This document shows positions 47,364 to 56,298 of a stretch of DNA of 64,000 bases, one piece after another. The position numbers were made by a program, and so were the translations under genes. Within the stretch, counting starts at the first letter, position 1. Each line of letters begins with the position of its first letter. The notes under the pieces are model-generated. The model saw nothing but the letters and a program-made list of their open reading frames with translations, did no database searches and was not told where the DNA came from. The DNA is from Phycisphaerales bacterium. GTDB taxonomy: Bacteria; Planctomycetota; Phycisphaerae; Phycisphaerales; UBA1924. The DNA lies in assembly GCA_013360695.1 (NCBI GenBank), contig JABWBC010000002.1, positions 23,002 through 87,001 on the forward strand, given 5' to 3'.

Positions 47364-48155
47364 ATGAAGCGTTTCGTCTCGATCGGTGCGGCCATGATCT
47401 GCGTTGCGGGGGCCGCGAACGCCACCGTTGTCTCAATTTCCACGATTCGCGCCGGCTCGACCTACCGCCCCACGTCCACGCCCGGCGCTCCGGTGTTCGC
47501 GATGGAGCCGCACTCGCCGCTTCTCGTGGTCCGCGGGGGCAGCAACATCCACCGTGGCTTCATGGTCTTTGACCTCTCGGCCGTGCCGACCGGGGCGGAG
47601 ATCACGTCCGTCACGTTCGCGTTCACGCAGCAAAGCACGGCTGGCACGCCCACCATGGAAGTCTGGGGAGACTACCAGAGTGGCGAATTGGCGTACGACA
47701 CCTATTTCTCGATCAGCAGCCTCTCCGGCTGGACGCAGATGTACCCGAACGACACGCCCTTTCATTCCATGACCAACGACGGCTCCCTGTTCGGGCAGGC
47801 GCAACTCACCAACGGCGATGGATTTGCCCGCGACATCACGCTGAATGGTGCGGGCACGCTGGCCTATTTCCAGTCTCAGATCGGGGGCAAAGTTCTGCTG
47901 TTCTGCCGACTGGCGCACGACATGGACTACTACGACGGTGCACACGGCAACGGTTCGACCCCACGCCCCACGCTCCGCGTGGAATACGTCTGCGCCGCGG
48001 ACGCGAACCATGACGGCTTCGTCAACGGCGACGACTATGACGCCTTCGCCGAGGGCTTCGAGGCCGCCGATCCCAGCGCGGACTTCAACCACGACGGCTT
48101 CGTCAATGGAGACGACTACGACGCCTTCGCCGAGCGCTTTGAGATGGGGTGCTGA
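47364..48155 (+). CDS. Secreted protein (possibly DNRLRE/beta-sandwich-like) with GC-type dockerin
   Basis: Signal peptide MKRFVSIGAAMICVAGAANA; 'NIHRGFMVFDLSAVPTGAEITSVTFAF'; C-term CAADANHDGFVNGDDYDAFAEGFEAADPSADFNHDGFVNGDDYDAFAERFEMGC. Confidence 0.87.
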   Translation: MKRFVSIGAAMICVAGAANATVVSISTIRAGSTYRPTSTPGAPVFAMEPHSPLLVVRGGSNIHRGFMVFDLSAVPTGAEITSVTFAFTQQSTAGTPTMEVWGDYQSGELAYDTYFSISSLSGWTQMYPNDTPFHSMTNDGSLFGQAQLTNGDGFARDITLNGAGTLAYFQSQIGGKVLLFCRLAHDMDYYDGAHGNGSTPRPTLRVEYVCAADANHDGFVNGDDYDAFAEGFEAADPSADFNHDGFVNGDDYDAFAERFEMGC

Positions 48156-48184
48156 GCCCCGACTCGCGGACGCCCAACATCCCT

Positions 48185-48216
48185 CAAGCCCCCGTCGGTA
48201 TTCCTGCGGGGGCTTG
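48185..48216 (+). terminator. Hairpin, probable terminator after 47364-48155
   Basis: CAAGCCCCCG-(12 nt)-CGGGGGCTTG perfect 10-bp stem 29 nt after the stop; weak T-tract. Confidence 0.6.
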
Positions 48217-48298
48217 TCGTTGGCGGAGGTCGCAGACCCTCAACGCGCCGGCCTGGCGCCACGGTGGCTTCCGTCGGTTTCATTTCAGATCGACTATT

Positions 48299-48460
48299 TG
48301 CGCCCTTTTTTCGTCTTGGCGCACAATCGCGCGCGCAGACGGAGTTTCAGTGGGTACGAGGCCACCTCACGATCCGCATCGGCGGGTTGGGGGTTGTCAG
48401 GCCGCCCCGGAGGCTGAACATCATGCGAACCGATTCTCGTCGATCCCCCGCCCTCTTGCT
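48299..48460 (+). repeat. Duplicated promoter/leader plus signal-peptide start, copy 2
   Basis: cgcgcgcgcagacggagtttcagtgggtacgaggccacctcacgatccgcatcggcgggttgggggttgtcaggccgcc...catcatgcgaaccga. Confidence 0.85.
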
Positions 48461-49307
48461 CGCGGCCGCGGGCTGCGCCGTGCTCTGTTGCGGGGCTCGC
48501 ACCGCCAACGCTCAGCAAAGGCATTGGAACCTTGTCCAAGATTGGAACGGGCGCAATCCCCCCCCCATCAACGAGTACTGGGACTTCCCGCACCACGCTA
48601 ACGGCCAGTTCTTTGGGCAATGGCAAGGCCTTGAATCATATGGAGCGCTGCCCAACAACAACGGGGCCCAATTCATTCTCAAATGCATCGGAGCGACGAC
48701 TACATGGTCCGGCTATTGGGGGATGGGTGATGGCATCCTTTCTGACGTAACTTTTGAGCCGGGGACCCTCGCATGGACAGGCTATGAGGACATCGTCTGG
48801 ACCGCGGCCGATTACGCGGGCCCAATCCATATCCTCGCCACATTTGCCAACCTCCACCAAGGTCATACTGGGGGTCAAGAACTTGTAGTCCTACACAACG
48901 GGATTGGTGTCTGGGGATCGGGGTACGGGGAATCGTACACGTTCGATCAGGATTTGACAGTGGCTCTCGGGGATCAGATCATCTTCAGGTACGGTAACGG
49001 TCACGTTCCATACTCTGTCAAACGCCTCGACATCGACATCGCAAGCGTTCCTTGCGGAAACGAGACGGTGAACTGGACCAACGAGCAGGGGGGCAGTTGG
49101 GACCTTGCGAGCAACTGGAACCCCTCGGGGCGTCCTGACTCGTCGAAGATCGCCACTTTCTCGCTCGACGAACACTACATCGTCACGCTCCCGGATCATC
49201 GCGAGATCGCGGGCGTGGTGGTCAACGCGGGTTCCGTCTACTTCTCCTTTGGAACCTCCCAACTCAGCCGCCGACCACCGGGTGCTTGCCCGACTTCACG
49301 CTCGTAA
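48423..49307 (+). CDS. N-terminal half of a frameshifted secreted GC-dockerin protein (signal peptide + beta-rich domain)
   Basis: MRTDSRRSPALLLAAAGCAVLCCGARTANAQ...WTNEQGGSWDLASNWNPSGRPDSSKIATFSLDEHYIVTLPDHREIAGVVVNAGSVYFSFGTSQLS, then frame lost; downstream ORF lacks a signal peptide. Confidence 0.75.
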   Translation: MRTDSRRSPALLLAAAGCAVLCCGARTANAQQRHWNLVQDWNGRNPPPINEYWDFPHHANGQFFGQWQGLESYGALPNNNGAQFILKCIGATTTWSGYWGMGDGILSDVTFEPGTLAWTGYEDIVWTAADYAGPIHILATFANLHQGHTGGQELVVLHNGIGVWGSGYGESYTFDQDLTVALGDQIIFRYGNGHVPYSVKRLDIDIASVPCGNETVNWTNEQGGSWDLASNWNPSGRPDSSKIATFSLDEHYIVTLPDHREIAGVVVNAGSVYFSFGTSQLSRRPPGACPTSRS

Positions 49308-51844
49308 CCTCGCCCGACACCAACTCCAGCAGCACGCTCTCGGTCATCGGTGGGTGGCTGAACACCGGCGACATGACCTCGATCGCCGCCGGGAACTCGA
49401 GCACATCCAACCTTGTTGTGGGGCTGGGCGGCAAGATGAGCGCTGCCGGACATGTTCTCCTCGGGCGCGGGTCCGATTCCACCGCGACGCTCCTACTGGA
49501 AGACGGTGAACTCAGGTTCTCGTCCAACCTTCTGGTCGGTGCCGGAACGCGAGCGACCGGAACGATCACGATCAACAACGACGGCATGCTGACCGGCCCG
49601 CGCTCATCCACCAGGGTCTATCTCGGTGATGCCCAGGGCGACGGCAATGTCACCACCGGGATCGTGAACCTCAACGCCGGCGGACTGCTCCGCACCGGCG
49701 AACTGGTGCTGGGCCGCCGCCCGACGACTTCGGGCCGGCTCTACTTGAACGGTGGTCTGCTGCAGATCGATTCGCTGGTCATCAGCGACGAGGGCTCGGG
49801 CTTGCTTGACTGGACCGGCGGGAGCATCGAGAACCTTGTCTCGCTCATTATCGCCAAGGGCTCGGGCTCGCAAGGAGAACTCACCCTCAACGGTGCGGCA
49901 CGCTCGCTGGTCCTTACCGGCGCGGGCGGCGCGGCGTTCATCACCGTCGGCGATCAGGGGCAGGGCACGCTTCGCGTCGAGAACGGCGCCGACATCTCGC
50001 TCGCGGCTGGTGAACTCCAGGGCCTCAGGATTGGCGCACACCCATCAGCGCGTGGGCATGTTCTGGTCAATGGTGCTGAGTCAAGCATTTACGGGAGTGC
50101 CAACGCATCCACCGATTCCTCGCTTCTGGTGGTCGGCAACGCCTTCGGCATCGACGGCACGCTCGTTGTCGACAACGGCGGGGTCGTCACCTTCGGGCAC
50201 GTCCTCTGCGGTTCAAACATCGGGGCGTCCGGGGGCGGCATCATCGTCCGCAATCACTCGTATCTCACGAGTCGGGGGCTGGGCGATGCCTTTTCGACTC
50301 CGGCCACCGGCCTGCGCGTCGGCAATGCCGAAGGCACCGCGTTCATGCGAGTCCTTCTGGGCGGTATGGTGACCGCGAACTCCGCGATCTTCACGGGCAC
50401 CGATGGCTCCGAGCCTGTCGTGACAGTGGAGAACGCCGACTCGGTCCTGGACGTCAAGGAGACCCTATACGTCGTTGATAATGGCGGCACGACCGCCGTT
50501 CCGGAGTTGAAAGTCAGGGGAGGTGGCCTTCTCAAGACTCATGATGCGTACATTGGCACGGGCATGGGCGGCGCGAGCAGTTCGGGCATCGTCACTCTTG
50601 AGGGCCCCGGGATTGTCTGGGAGAGCTCGGGCACGATCAATGTCGGCGACCCGACCGATGTCAACGCTGTCGGCACGCTGAACCTCGTCAACAACGCCGA
50701 GGTCCAGACCCACCGGTTCAATCCCGGCGCGACGATTCATATCACGGGCGGCGCGACCGGCAACCCGCTGATCCAGGTGGGGAGCAACCGCGCCAACGCC
50801 GACATCACCTGCGACACGCTGCTGTTCGGCCCGAGCACCGACCTGGGTGACTACAACCTGACGTTCGGCGTGGGCGCGGGCATCGGCGGCAGCGGGACGT
50901 GGCCCGGCAACTTCACAGCCTCCGCCAACGCCGAGATCGTCGCAGAACAGGCCGTCCCGTTCCCTGATGCCTGGGCGGACCACACGGATTTCACGATCGC
51001 GGGCTCATTGACGATGGACTCCACCTCTGCGCTGGATGTGGCGTGCGGGTTTCTATACGACTTGGACACCGACGGATCCTATTCGATCGCCTCCCGCGTG
51101 AATGTCCAAGGAGCGGCCACGATCGACGGCACACTCCGGATTCAACAGTGGGACCTACCCGGCTTCTACGACCACATGACAAGTCGTTACAGAATGATCG
51201 GCTGGACTTATGAAGCGATCGTTGCGTCCTCGGTTGTCGGCACCTTCGACGAGCTTGTTCTCGCGCCGGACTTTGCCAGCAATCGCGCCCACCTGACCTA
51301 TGAACCCGACCGCGTGCTCGTCACCGTCGATCCGCCGGTATGCAACCCGGCCATCACCGACCAACCCGTCGGCGGCCAGACCTCGCCCGGCGGGACCATG
51401 ACGCTTACCACCGGCGCCACCACCGAGTTCGGCGACATTGAGTATCACTGGGAATGGCTCAACGTCACGTATTACAACGTGTGGCAGGAGGTAACGGACG
51501 GCATGTCCAACAGCGTCCTGAGCGCGGCCGTCGTCTCGCCGGGCACGATCCAAGTCACGATCGATCCGGCGTACTTCTATCACGGGTACCCGCTGCCGAA
51601 CGAGCTGCGCCTCCGCTGCTTCGTCCACGCATTGAAGTGCGACGAATGGCTCCAGAGCGACGACGTGGTGCTAATCGTGTGCGGCGCGGACGTGAATCAC
51701 GACGGCTTCGTGAACGGCGACGACTACGACTCGTTCGCCGAGGGCTTCGAGACCGGCGACCCCAGCGCCGACTTCAACCACGACGGCTTTGTCAACGGCG
51801 ACGACTACGACGCCTTCGCCGAACACTTCGAGGTGGGCTGCTGA
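49286..51844 (+). CDS. C-terminal part of the same protein: T5SS/PEP-CTERM-associated-like repeats and GC-type dockerin
   Basis: 'LVVGNAFGIDGTLVVDNGGVVTFGHVLCGSNIGASGGGIIVRNHSYL', 'LRVGNAEGTAFMRVLLGGMVTANS'; C-term CGADVNHDGFVNGDDYDSFAEGFETGDPSADFNHDGFVNGDDYDAFAEHFEVGC. TTG 'start' at 49286 is probably an artefact of the frameshift. Confidence 0.8.
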   Translation: MPDFTLVTSPDTNSSSTLSVIGGWLNTGDMTSIAAGNSSTSNLVVGLGGKMSAAGHVLLGRGSDSTATLLLEDGELRFSSNLLVGAGTRATGTITINNDGMLTGPRSSTRVYLGDAQGDGNVTTGIVNLNAGGLLRTGELVLGRRPTTSGRLYLNGGLLQIDSLVISDEGSGLLDWTGGSIENLVSLIIAKGSGSQGELTLNGAARSLVLTGAGGAAFITVGDQGQGTLRVENGADISLAAGELQGLRIGAHPSARGHVLVNGAESSIYGSANASTDSSLLVVGNAFGIDGTLVVDNGGVVTFGHVLCGSNIGASGGGIIVRNHSYLTSRGLGDAFSTPATGLRVGNAEGTAFMRVLLGGMVTANSAIFTGTDGSEPVVTVENADSVLDVKETLYVVDNGGTTAVPELKVRGGGLLKTHDAYIGTGMGGASSSGIVTLEGPGIVWESSGTINVGDPTDVNAVGTLNLVNNAEVQTHRFNPGATIHITGGATGNPLIQVGSNRANADITCDTLLFGPSTDLGDYNLTFGVGAGIGGSGTWPGNFTASANAEIVAEQAVPFPDAWADHTDFTIAGSLTMDSTSALDVACGFLYDLDTDGSYSIASRVNVQGAATIDGTLRIQQWDLPGFYDHMTSRYRMIGWTYEAIVASSVVGTFDELVLAPDFASNRAHLTYEPDRVLVTVDPPVCNPAITDQPVGGQTSPGGTMTLTTGATTEFGDIEYHWEWLNVTYYNVWQEVTDGMSNSVLSAAVVSPGTIQVTIDPAYFYHGYPLPNELRLRCFVHALKCDEWLQSDDVVLIVCGADVNHDGFVNGDDYDSFAEGFETGDPSADFNHDGFVNGDDYDAFAEHFEVGC

Positions 51845-51890
51845 AATCCGACTCGGGTGCGATCACACGGGATCATCATTGAACACGGCG

Positions 51891-51918
51891 AGGGCCAGCG
51901 GCGTTCCCGCTGGCTCTT
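51891..51918 (+). terminator. Hairpin, probable terminator after 49286-51844
   Basis: GCCAGCGG-CGTTC-CCGCTGGC stem (51894-51914), extendable outward, followed by tcttgtcgcttt. Confidence 0.65.
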
Positions 51919-52091
51919 GTCGCTTTGGGGTGGGTGCGTCGTGCCGGAAGTTTGCGTCGTTGGGAACGCGTGCGACGCAGCTCGTACGGGCAGAACGGCA
52001 GGAGTCCTCCAAGGGCTCTTGCAGGCTCGATCGTCTTGACTCCGAACACGATCAACGTCTCTGGATCCATCACGTACGGCTCCAATCGCTT

Positions 52092-52512
52092 TGAGACCCA
52101 AGCTGAGACCCAAATCTCGGGCTCAAGACGGTAAAAACTGGTAGGCCACGAGCAGCGCTCGCAACTGCGCCAAATCGGCCCGCGACAGGCAGTTAAGGCA
52201 CAACTCCAGTTCATCCAGCAACTTGCGGATTTCGCTCCGGGAGAATCCCCCCTCTCCGCTTTGAGAATCTTGTCGCCGGCGCTGGCCTGCGCTGCCCGTC
52301 GCTTACTGCTTTGGGCTCGAATCGGCCCGCACGCGGAGAGGGCAGCATTCTCGGCATTTGGTGACCCCCTCCGCGCAGCTGCTGGTTTTTCAGTGGTTCG
52401 CGAAGCAGCCTCCACGCCCAAAGGGGCCTGAGTCCCAAATGAGACCCAAGAACCGGCCTTTTGCGCGCCTCCGGCTTTGCGGACGTTGCCGGCTTTGAGC
52501 GGTTGTTGACTC
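52092..52512. repeat. Dispersed repeat family, copy C (long form)
   Basis: Same start (gagacccaagctgagacccaaatctcgggctcaagacggtaaaaactggta) and end (ggctttgagcggttgttgactc) as copy B. Confidence 0.92.
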
Positions 52513-52749
52513 CCGGTATCGGCCCCGCCGTTGGTCATCGCCAGCGCCTGCATGGCCTTCAGAACACCGACGCCGCTCGGGTGGCGGTACAGATCGAACT
52601 CGCGAACGACTGGTGTCCGAACCACACGAGCATCTTCTTGGGCGCGACTTGGTGGTTGCCGCCCCTTGGCCCCTGGTGAGGAGAGGCAGAGCGATCGCAT
52701 CTCGCCAGGGAGCGCGTAAACGCATTGGCTAGCCCGTCGTGTGTTGATC

Positions 52750-53203
52750 AGCAACCTGCCTCGAGGGCCTCGGAGATGGTTCCGATGCGAAGGAACTCAC
52801 GCTCGACAAGGACGCAGCGGAGCTTATCAAAGGCCGGACTTGGCGGGGAAACACGCTGGAACTCAAGCGTGTGCTTGAGTCCGCGCGCCGACAGACGCGC
52901 GACGGCCGATCCAGGCCAAGCATCTCCCGCCGGACGTCGCGGCGCCCGCACGAAGAAGGATGGCGCGGCTTGACGCCGTTGTCGCGAAAGCACAGCGGCG
53001 CGCCATCCGATCGGCGATCGCGGAGTGCGGCGGCGATATCCCCAAGGCCGCGAAGCTCCTCGGCCGCAACTCCCACGCGCTGTACCGCCCTATGTGGAAG
53101 CTCGCCAAGAAGACCAAGCACAGCAGGGTTCGCAGTTCGTTCGCGGCGTTGTGCGCGCGGGTGTCGTCCACCTCGCCACTGTCCGTGAAGTCGGTGTCGC
53201 GGC
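52750..53203 (+). pseudogene. NtrC-family (sigma54-dependent) regulator C-terminal remnant with Fis-type HTH, frameshifted
   Basis: Frame 1: GDGSDAKELTLDKDAAELIKGRTWRGNTLELKRVLESARRQTRDGR; shifts at ~52908 to IQAKHLPPDVAAPARRRMARLDAVVAKAQRRAIRSAIAECGGDIPKAAKLLGRNSHALYRPMWKLAKK. WxGNxxELxxVLE, IxxxHLPP and Fis HTH occur in the canonical order. Ends approximate. Confidence 0.75.
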
Positions 53204-56200
53204 TCAGGCCGTTGCGCCAGCGCGGTCGGGCATCGAGGTCGGCGTTCGTTTCGGAGACTGGGGTTCGAGCGTGAGCGCGGCGCGAGCCCGGATTTCGACC
53301 TCGCTGCGTTCTGGGCGTGCGCGGTGTGCGAGGAAGCGTCCGAGCGATCGCATCGCCTGGTCCGCGGCGCGAAACACGGGGATGCCGCAATCGCGAAGGC
53401 GTCGCACGAAGGGAAGATACGCCGGGCCCGAATCGACGACGGCCGCGATCGGCTTGTCGCACGTGGCCGCGAGGCGTGCGAGGACGTCGGCGAGCGACTC
53501 GTGGCCCGTGAGTTCGTCGGGCGTGGTGGTGAGCGCCGGGGTCAGCGGCACGGCGGAAAGGAGGATCGCGTCGATTTCGTCGCACTCGAGCATGGCCCGG
53601 GCGGCGCCCTCGTACGCGGGTTCGCCCGCCATGGGCGTGAGATCGAGCGGGTTTCGCACGTTGACCAGGCCCGCAAGCCGGTTCTTTTCCATCACACCGG
53701 AGATCTGCGCGTGGGTCGCCTCCGGGAGCGTGGGAAGGCTCACTTCGTACTTGGGCCCGCGGATGCGGTCGGCCATGCCCACGGTCTCGAAGCCCGCGTT
53801 CGAGATCGCGCCCAGGCGCGTGCCGCGCACGCGTTTGTTGTGGAGCGCGGCGCTCAATTCGAGAAGCTGCTCGAACTCCGCGAAGGTGTCGGCGACGAGC
53901 GCGCCGGCGCTGGTCGCGCCCGCCTCGCAGATGTCGTAGTCGCCCGCGACGGAGGCGGTATGCCCCGCCGCCGCGTCGCGCCCCTGATCGGTGCGCCCGG
54001 CCTTGTAGAAAACGACGGTTCGCCCGGCTTCGGTCACGGCGCGGACGGCCTGGAGCATGTCGAGCCCGTCAAGGTCGTTGAAGCCTTCGACGTAAACACC
54101 CAGCGTGTGGATGTCGTCACGAGCGCCGACGGAGCGCAGCAGGTCCGACACGGTCAGGTCGACCTGGTTTCCGAGCGAGACAGTGAGGAGGGGGTCGAGG
54201 GTTTCGAGATTGCTGAGGCGCGTGATGATGAACGCGCCGCTCTGAGACAGGAGCGCCACGCCCCGGCCGGCGCCGCGACGCTTGTCGAGCTTGTTCTCGG
54301 GGATGAAGAAGGTGTCGTAGCGCCCCGGGCGCGATTGCACGCCGAGGCAGTTCGGGCCCAGCAGCACCGGCGTGCCCTTCCCCTGCTCGCGGGCGCGGGT
54401 CAGCGACTCACGGATACGCCTTGGAATATCGCGGCTTTCCTGCGTCTCTCCCGCGCCGCCCGGGATCACAATCGCGGAGCGCACTCGCCCGCTGGCGATG
54501 CACTCGCCGACGATGTCGGGGAGTTGGCCGGCGGCGGCCGCGATCACGAGGAGATCGGTCTCTCCCGGGAGCGCCGCGATGTTTGGCACGCACGCCACGC
54601 CGTCGATCTGGTCAGCGCCCTCCTTGATGACGCGGAGGTCGGACTTGTCGAAGCCCGCAGCCGCGATGTTGTTCAGGATGATGCGCCCGAAGTTCTGGCC
54701 TTTGTTCGACACGCCGAGCACCGCGATCGAGCGCGGTTCGAGCATCGCGCCGATCTGGTCCACGGGGCGCGGACGCGGTCGCAGAGTTGCGGTTGCCAAG
54801 CGCCCGCGCCCGTCGAGCGGCGTCATGTGCTGGCGGCGGAACGCGAACGGATTGACCTCGAGTTCGGCCATGTCCGGCCCTGTCACGCCGCGATCCACGC
54901 AGAATCGCCGCGCCAGCCCGAAGAACGCACGGAAGCAGCGAAGAAGCTCGCCGTCGGACACGATGCGCCGATGCCCGCGAGCTTGACCGGAGATCATCTC
55001 ATAAGCCGCGGTCTGCTTGAATAGCTCGAAGAACTCCTCGGCGCTCGTCTCGGTCGCAACGGCCTTGGCGACGGCCACACCGGGCTTCATCACGCGCGCG
55101 AGGTACTCGGTATCCACACCGCCCAAACCCGCGGCGACGACGGGGCCGAACTCACGGGTCGCGCGGATGCCCACGAACAGCTCTTCGCCGAGCCCCTGCC
55201 CGCCGCGCTCGACGAACTCGATCACGAGCACGCCCTCGACGTGCGCGCCGCGCGCGCGGTGGGTGGCGATGAGTCGGTCGATTTCGTGCCGCACGGTTTC
55301 GTAGCGTTTCGGGCAGAAGACCACGCCCTTCACGTCTGACTTGTGTACGACATCAGGCGAAACGATCTTGAGCACAACCTGCTCGCCGGGGAATGCCGCG
55401 AGCGACTCTTCGGAAATGAGATTGTCGACGCCCAGGAACACGTGCTGCGGCGGAGAGATCGCGCCGACAAACTGGACGATCTGATAGACCTCGTGCTCGA
55501 AGAGTTGACGACGCCCGGATTCATGCACTTCCGCGAGCAGCCGCTCGACGGCGTGGGCTTCCGCGCCGGAGAGGCGATCGTCGATCTCGCCGGGGTCAAA
55601 GGCCGGGCCGCTCCCGTCCGCCCACGCGATAAGATCATTCGCGCTCAGGGAGTCGACCCAGTGACGAACGACGCGCGACGAGCCGCCGAGTTCCAGGCCG
55701 CTCATGTACGCCTTGGCGGCGCCACGCCCGAGGCGCAGCGCCCGCCGGCCCGACTCGATGACCTTGTCGCCCTTGCCGGCGAACATCGCGCCAATGGCGT
55801 TCTCCAGGTCCTCCCGGCTGAGGCTGAGGAAGAGCGAGGCCGCGCCGAGCATGACCATGTTGTCGGCGCGGGTGGACCCCGCGGCGCGGGCCAGTCGCTG
55901 GGCGTCGACAACCACGTGTCGCGGCGTCGAGGTGATGCGGTCGATCACCTGCTCGACCGGGGGATAGTTGCCGATGTTCGCGAACGCATTGGCTGAGGCA
56001 ACGACCACTCCGTCCGGCGCGAGCAGGTGGACGTAGCGCAGCGCTTCCAGCGGCTCAACGGCGATGAGCACGCTCCCGCGCCCCGCGGGGATGAGATCGG
56101 AGTGGATCGGCTCATCGGAGACGCGCAGGTGCGACTGCACCGCTCCGCCGCGCTGGCTCATGCCGTGAACCTCGGCCTGCTTGACGTGCATCCCGCGCTC

Positions 56201-56281
56201 AACGGCGGCCCCGGAGATCGCCTTGGCGATGGAGAGAATGCCCTGCCCGCCGACGCCGGCGATGATGATGTTGTGCTGCAT
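53204..56281 (-). CDS. Fusion: indolepyruvate ferredoxin oxidoreductase beta (IorB) + NDP-forming acyl-CoA synthetase (ATP-grasp + CoA-binding/ligase domains)
   Basis: N-term MQHNIIIAGVGGQGILSIAKAISGAAVERGMHVKQAEVHGMSQRGGAVQSHLRVSDEPIHSDLIPAG (IorB); middle VVLKIVSPDVVHKSDVKGVVF...GEELFVGIRATREFGPVVAAGLGG (ATP-grasp); C-part LEPRSIAVLGVSNKGQNFGRIILNNI, LLGPNCLGV, VALLSQSGAF, AAAGHTASVAGDY (active-site His region). Confidence 0.93.
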   Translation of the reverse strand: MQHNIIIAGVGGQGILSIAKAISGAAVERGMHVKQAEVHGMSQRGGAVQSHLRVSDEPIHSDLIPAGRGSVLIAVEPLEALRYVHLLAPDGVVVASANAFANIGNYPPVEQVIDRITSTPRHVVVDAQRLARAAGSTRADNMVMLGAASLFLSLSREDLENAIGAMFAGKGDKVIESGRRALRLGRGAAKAYMSGLELGGSSRVVRHWVDSLSANDLIAWADGSGPAFDPGEIDDRLSGAEAHAVERLLAEVHESGRRQLFEHEVYQIVQFVGAISPPQHVFLGVDNLISEESLAAFPGEQVVLKIVSPDVVHKSDVKGVVFCPKRYETVRHEIDRLIATHRARGAHVEGVLVIEFVERGGQGLGEELFVGIRATREFGPVVAAGLGGVDTEYLARVMKPGVAVAKAVATETSAEEFFELFKQTAAYEMISGQARGHRRIVSDGELLRCFRAFFGLARRFCVDRGVTGPDMAELEVNPFAFRRQHMTPLDGRGRLATATLRPRPRPVDQIGAMLEPRSIAVLGVSNKGQNFGRIILNNIAAAGFDKSDLRVIKEGADQIDGVACVPNIAALPGETDLLVIAAAAGQLPDIVGECIASGRVRSAIVIPGGAGETQESRDIPRRIRESLTRAREQGKGTPVLLGPNCLGVQSRPGRYDTFFIPENKLDKRRGAGRGVALLSQSGAFIITRLSNLETLDPLLTVSLGNQVDLTVSDLLRSVGARDDIHTLGVYVEGFNDLDGLDMLQAVRAVTEAGRTVVFYKAGRTDQGRDAAAGHTASVAGDYDICEAGATSAGALVADTFAEFEQLLELSAALHNKRVRGTRLGAISNAGFETVGMADRIRGPKYEVSLPTLPEATHAQISGVMEKNRLAGLVNVRNPLDLTPMAGEPAYEGAARAMLECDEIDAILLSAVPLTPALTTTPDELTGHESLADVLARLAATCDKPIAAVVDSGPAYLPFVRRLRDCGIPVFRAADQAMRSLGRFLAHRARPERSEVEIRARAALTLEPQSPKRTPTSMPDRAGATA

Positions 56282-56298
56282 GGACCGCTCCTGTGGAG

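Noticed and set aside
49230-49310. Programmed -1 ribosomal frameshift
   Set aside because: No canonical slippery heptamer in the needed frame and no obvious downstream pseudoknot; indel or sequencing error is simpler.
53324-55024. 566-aa + strand ORF
   Set aside because: Antisense to the IorB/acyl-CoA synthetase fusion, which has strong motif support.
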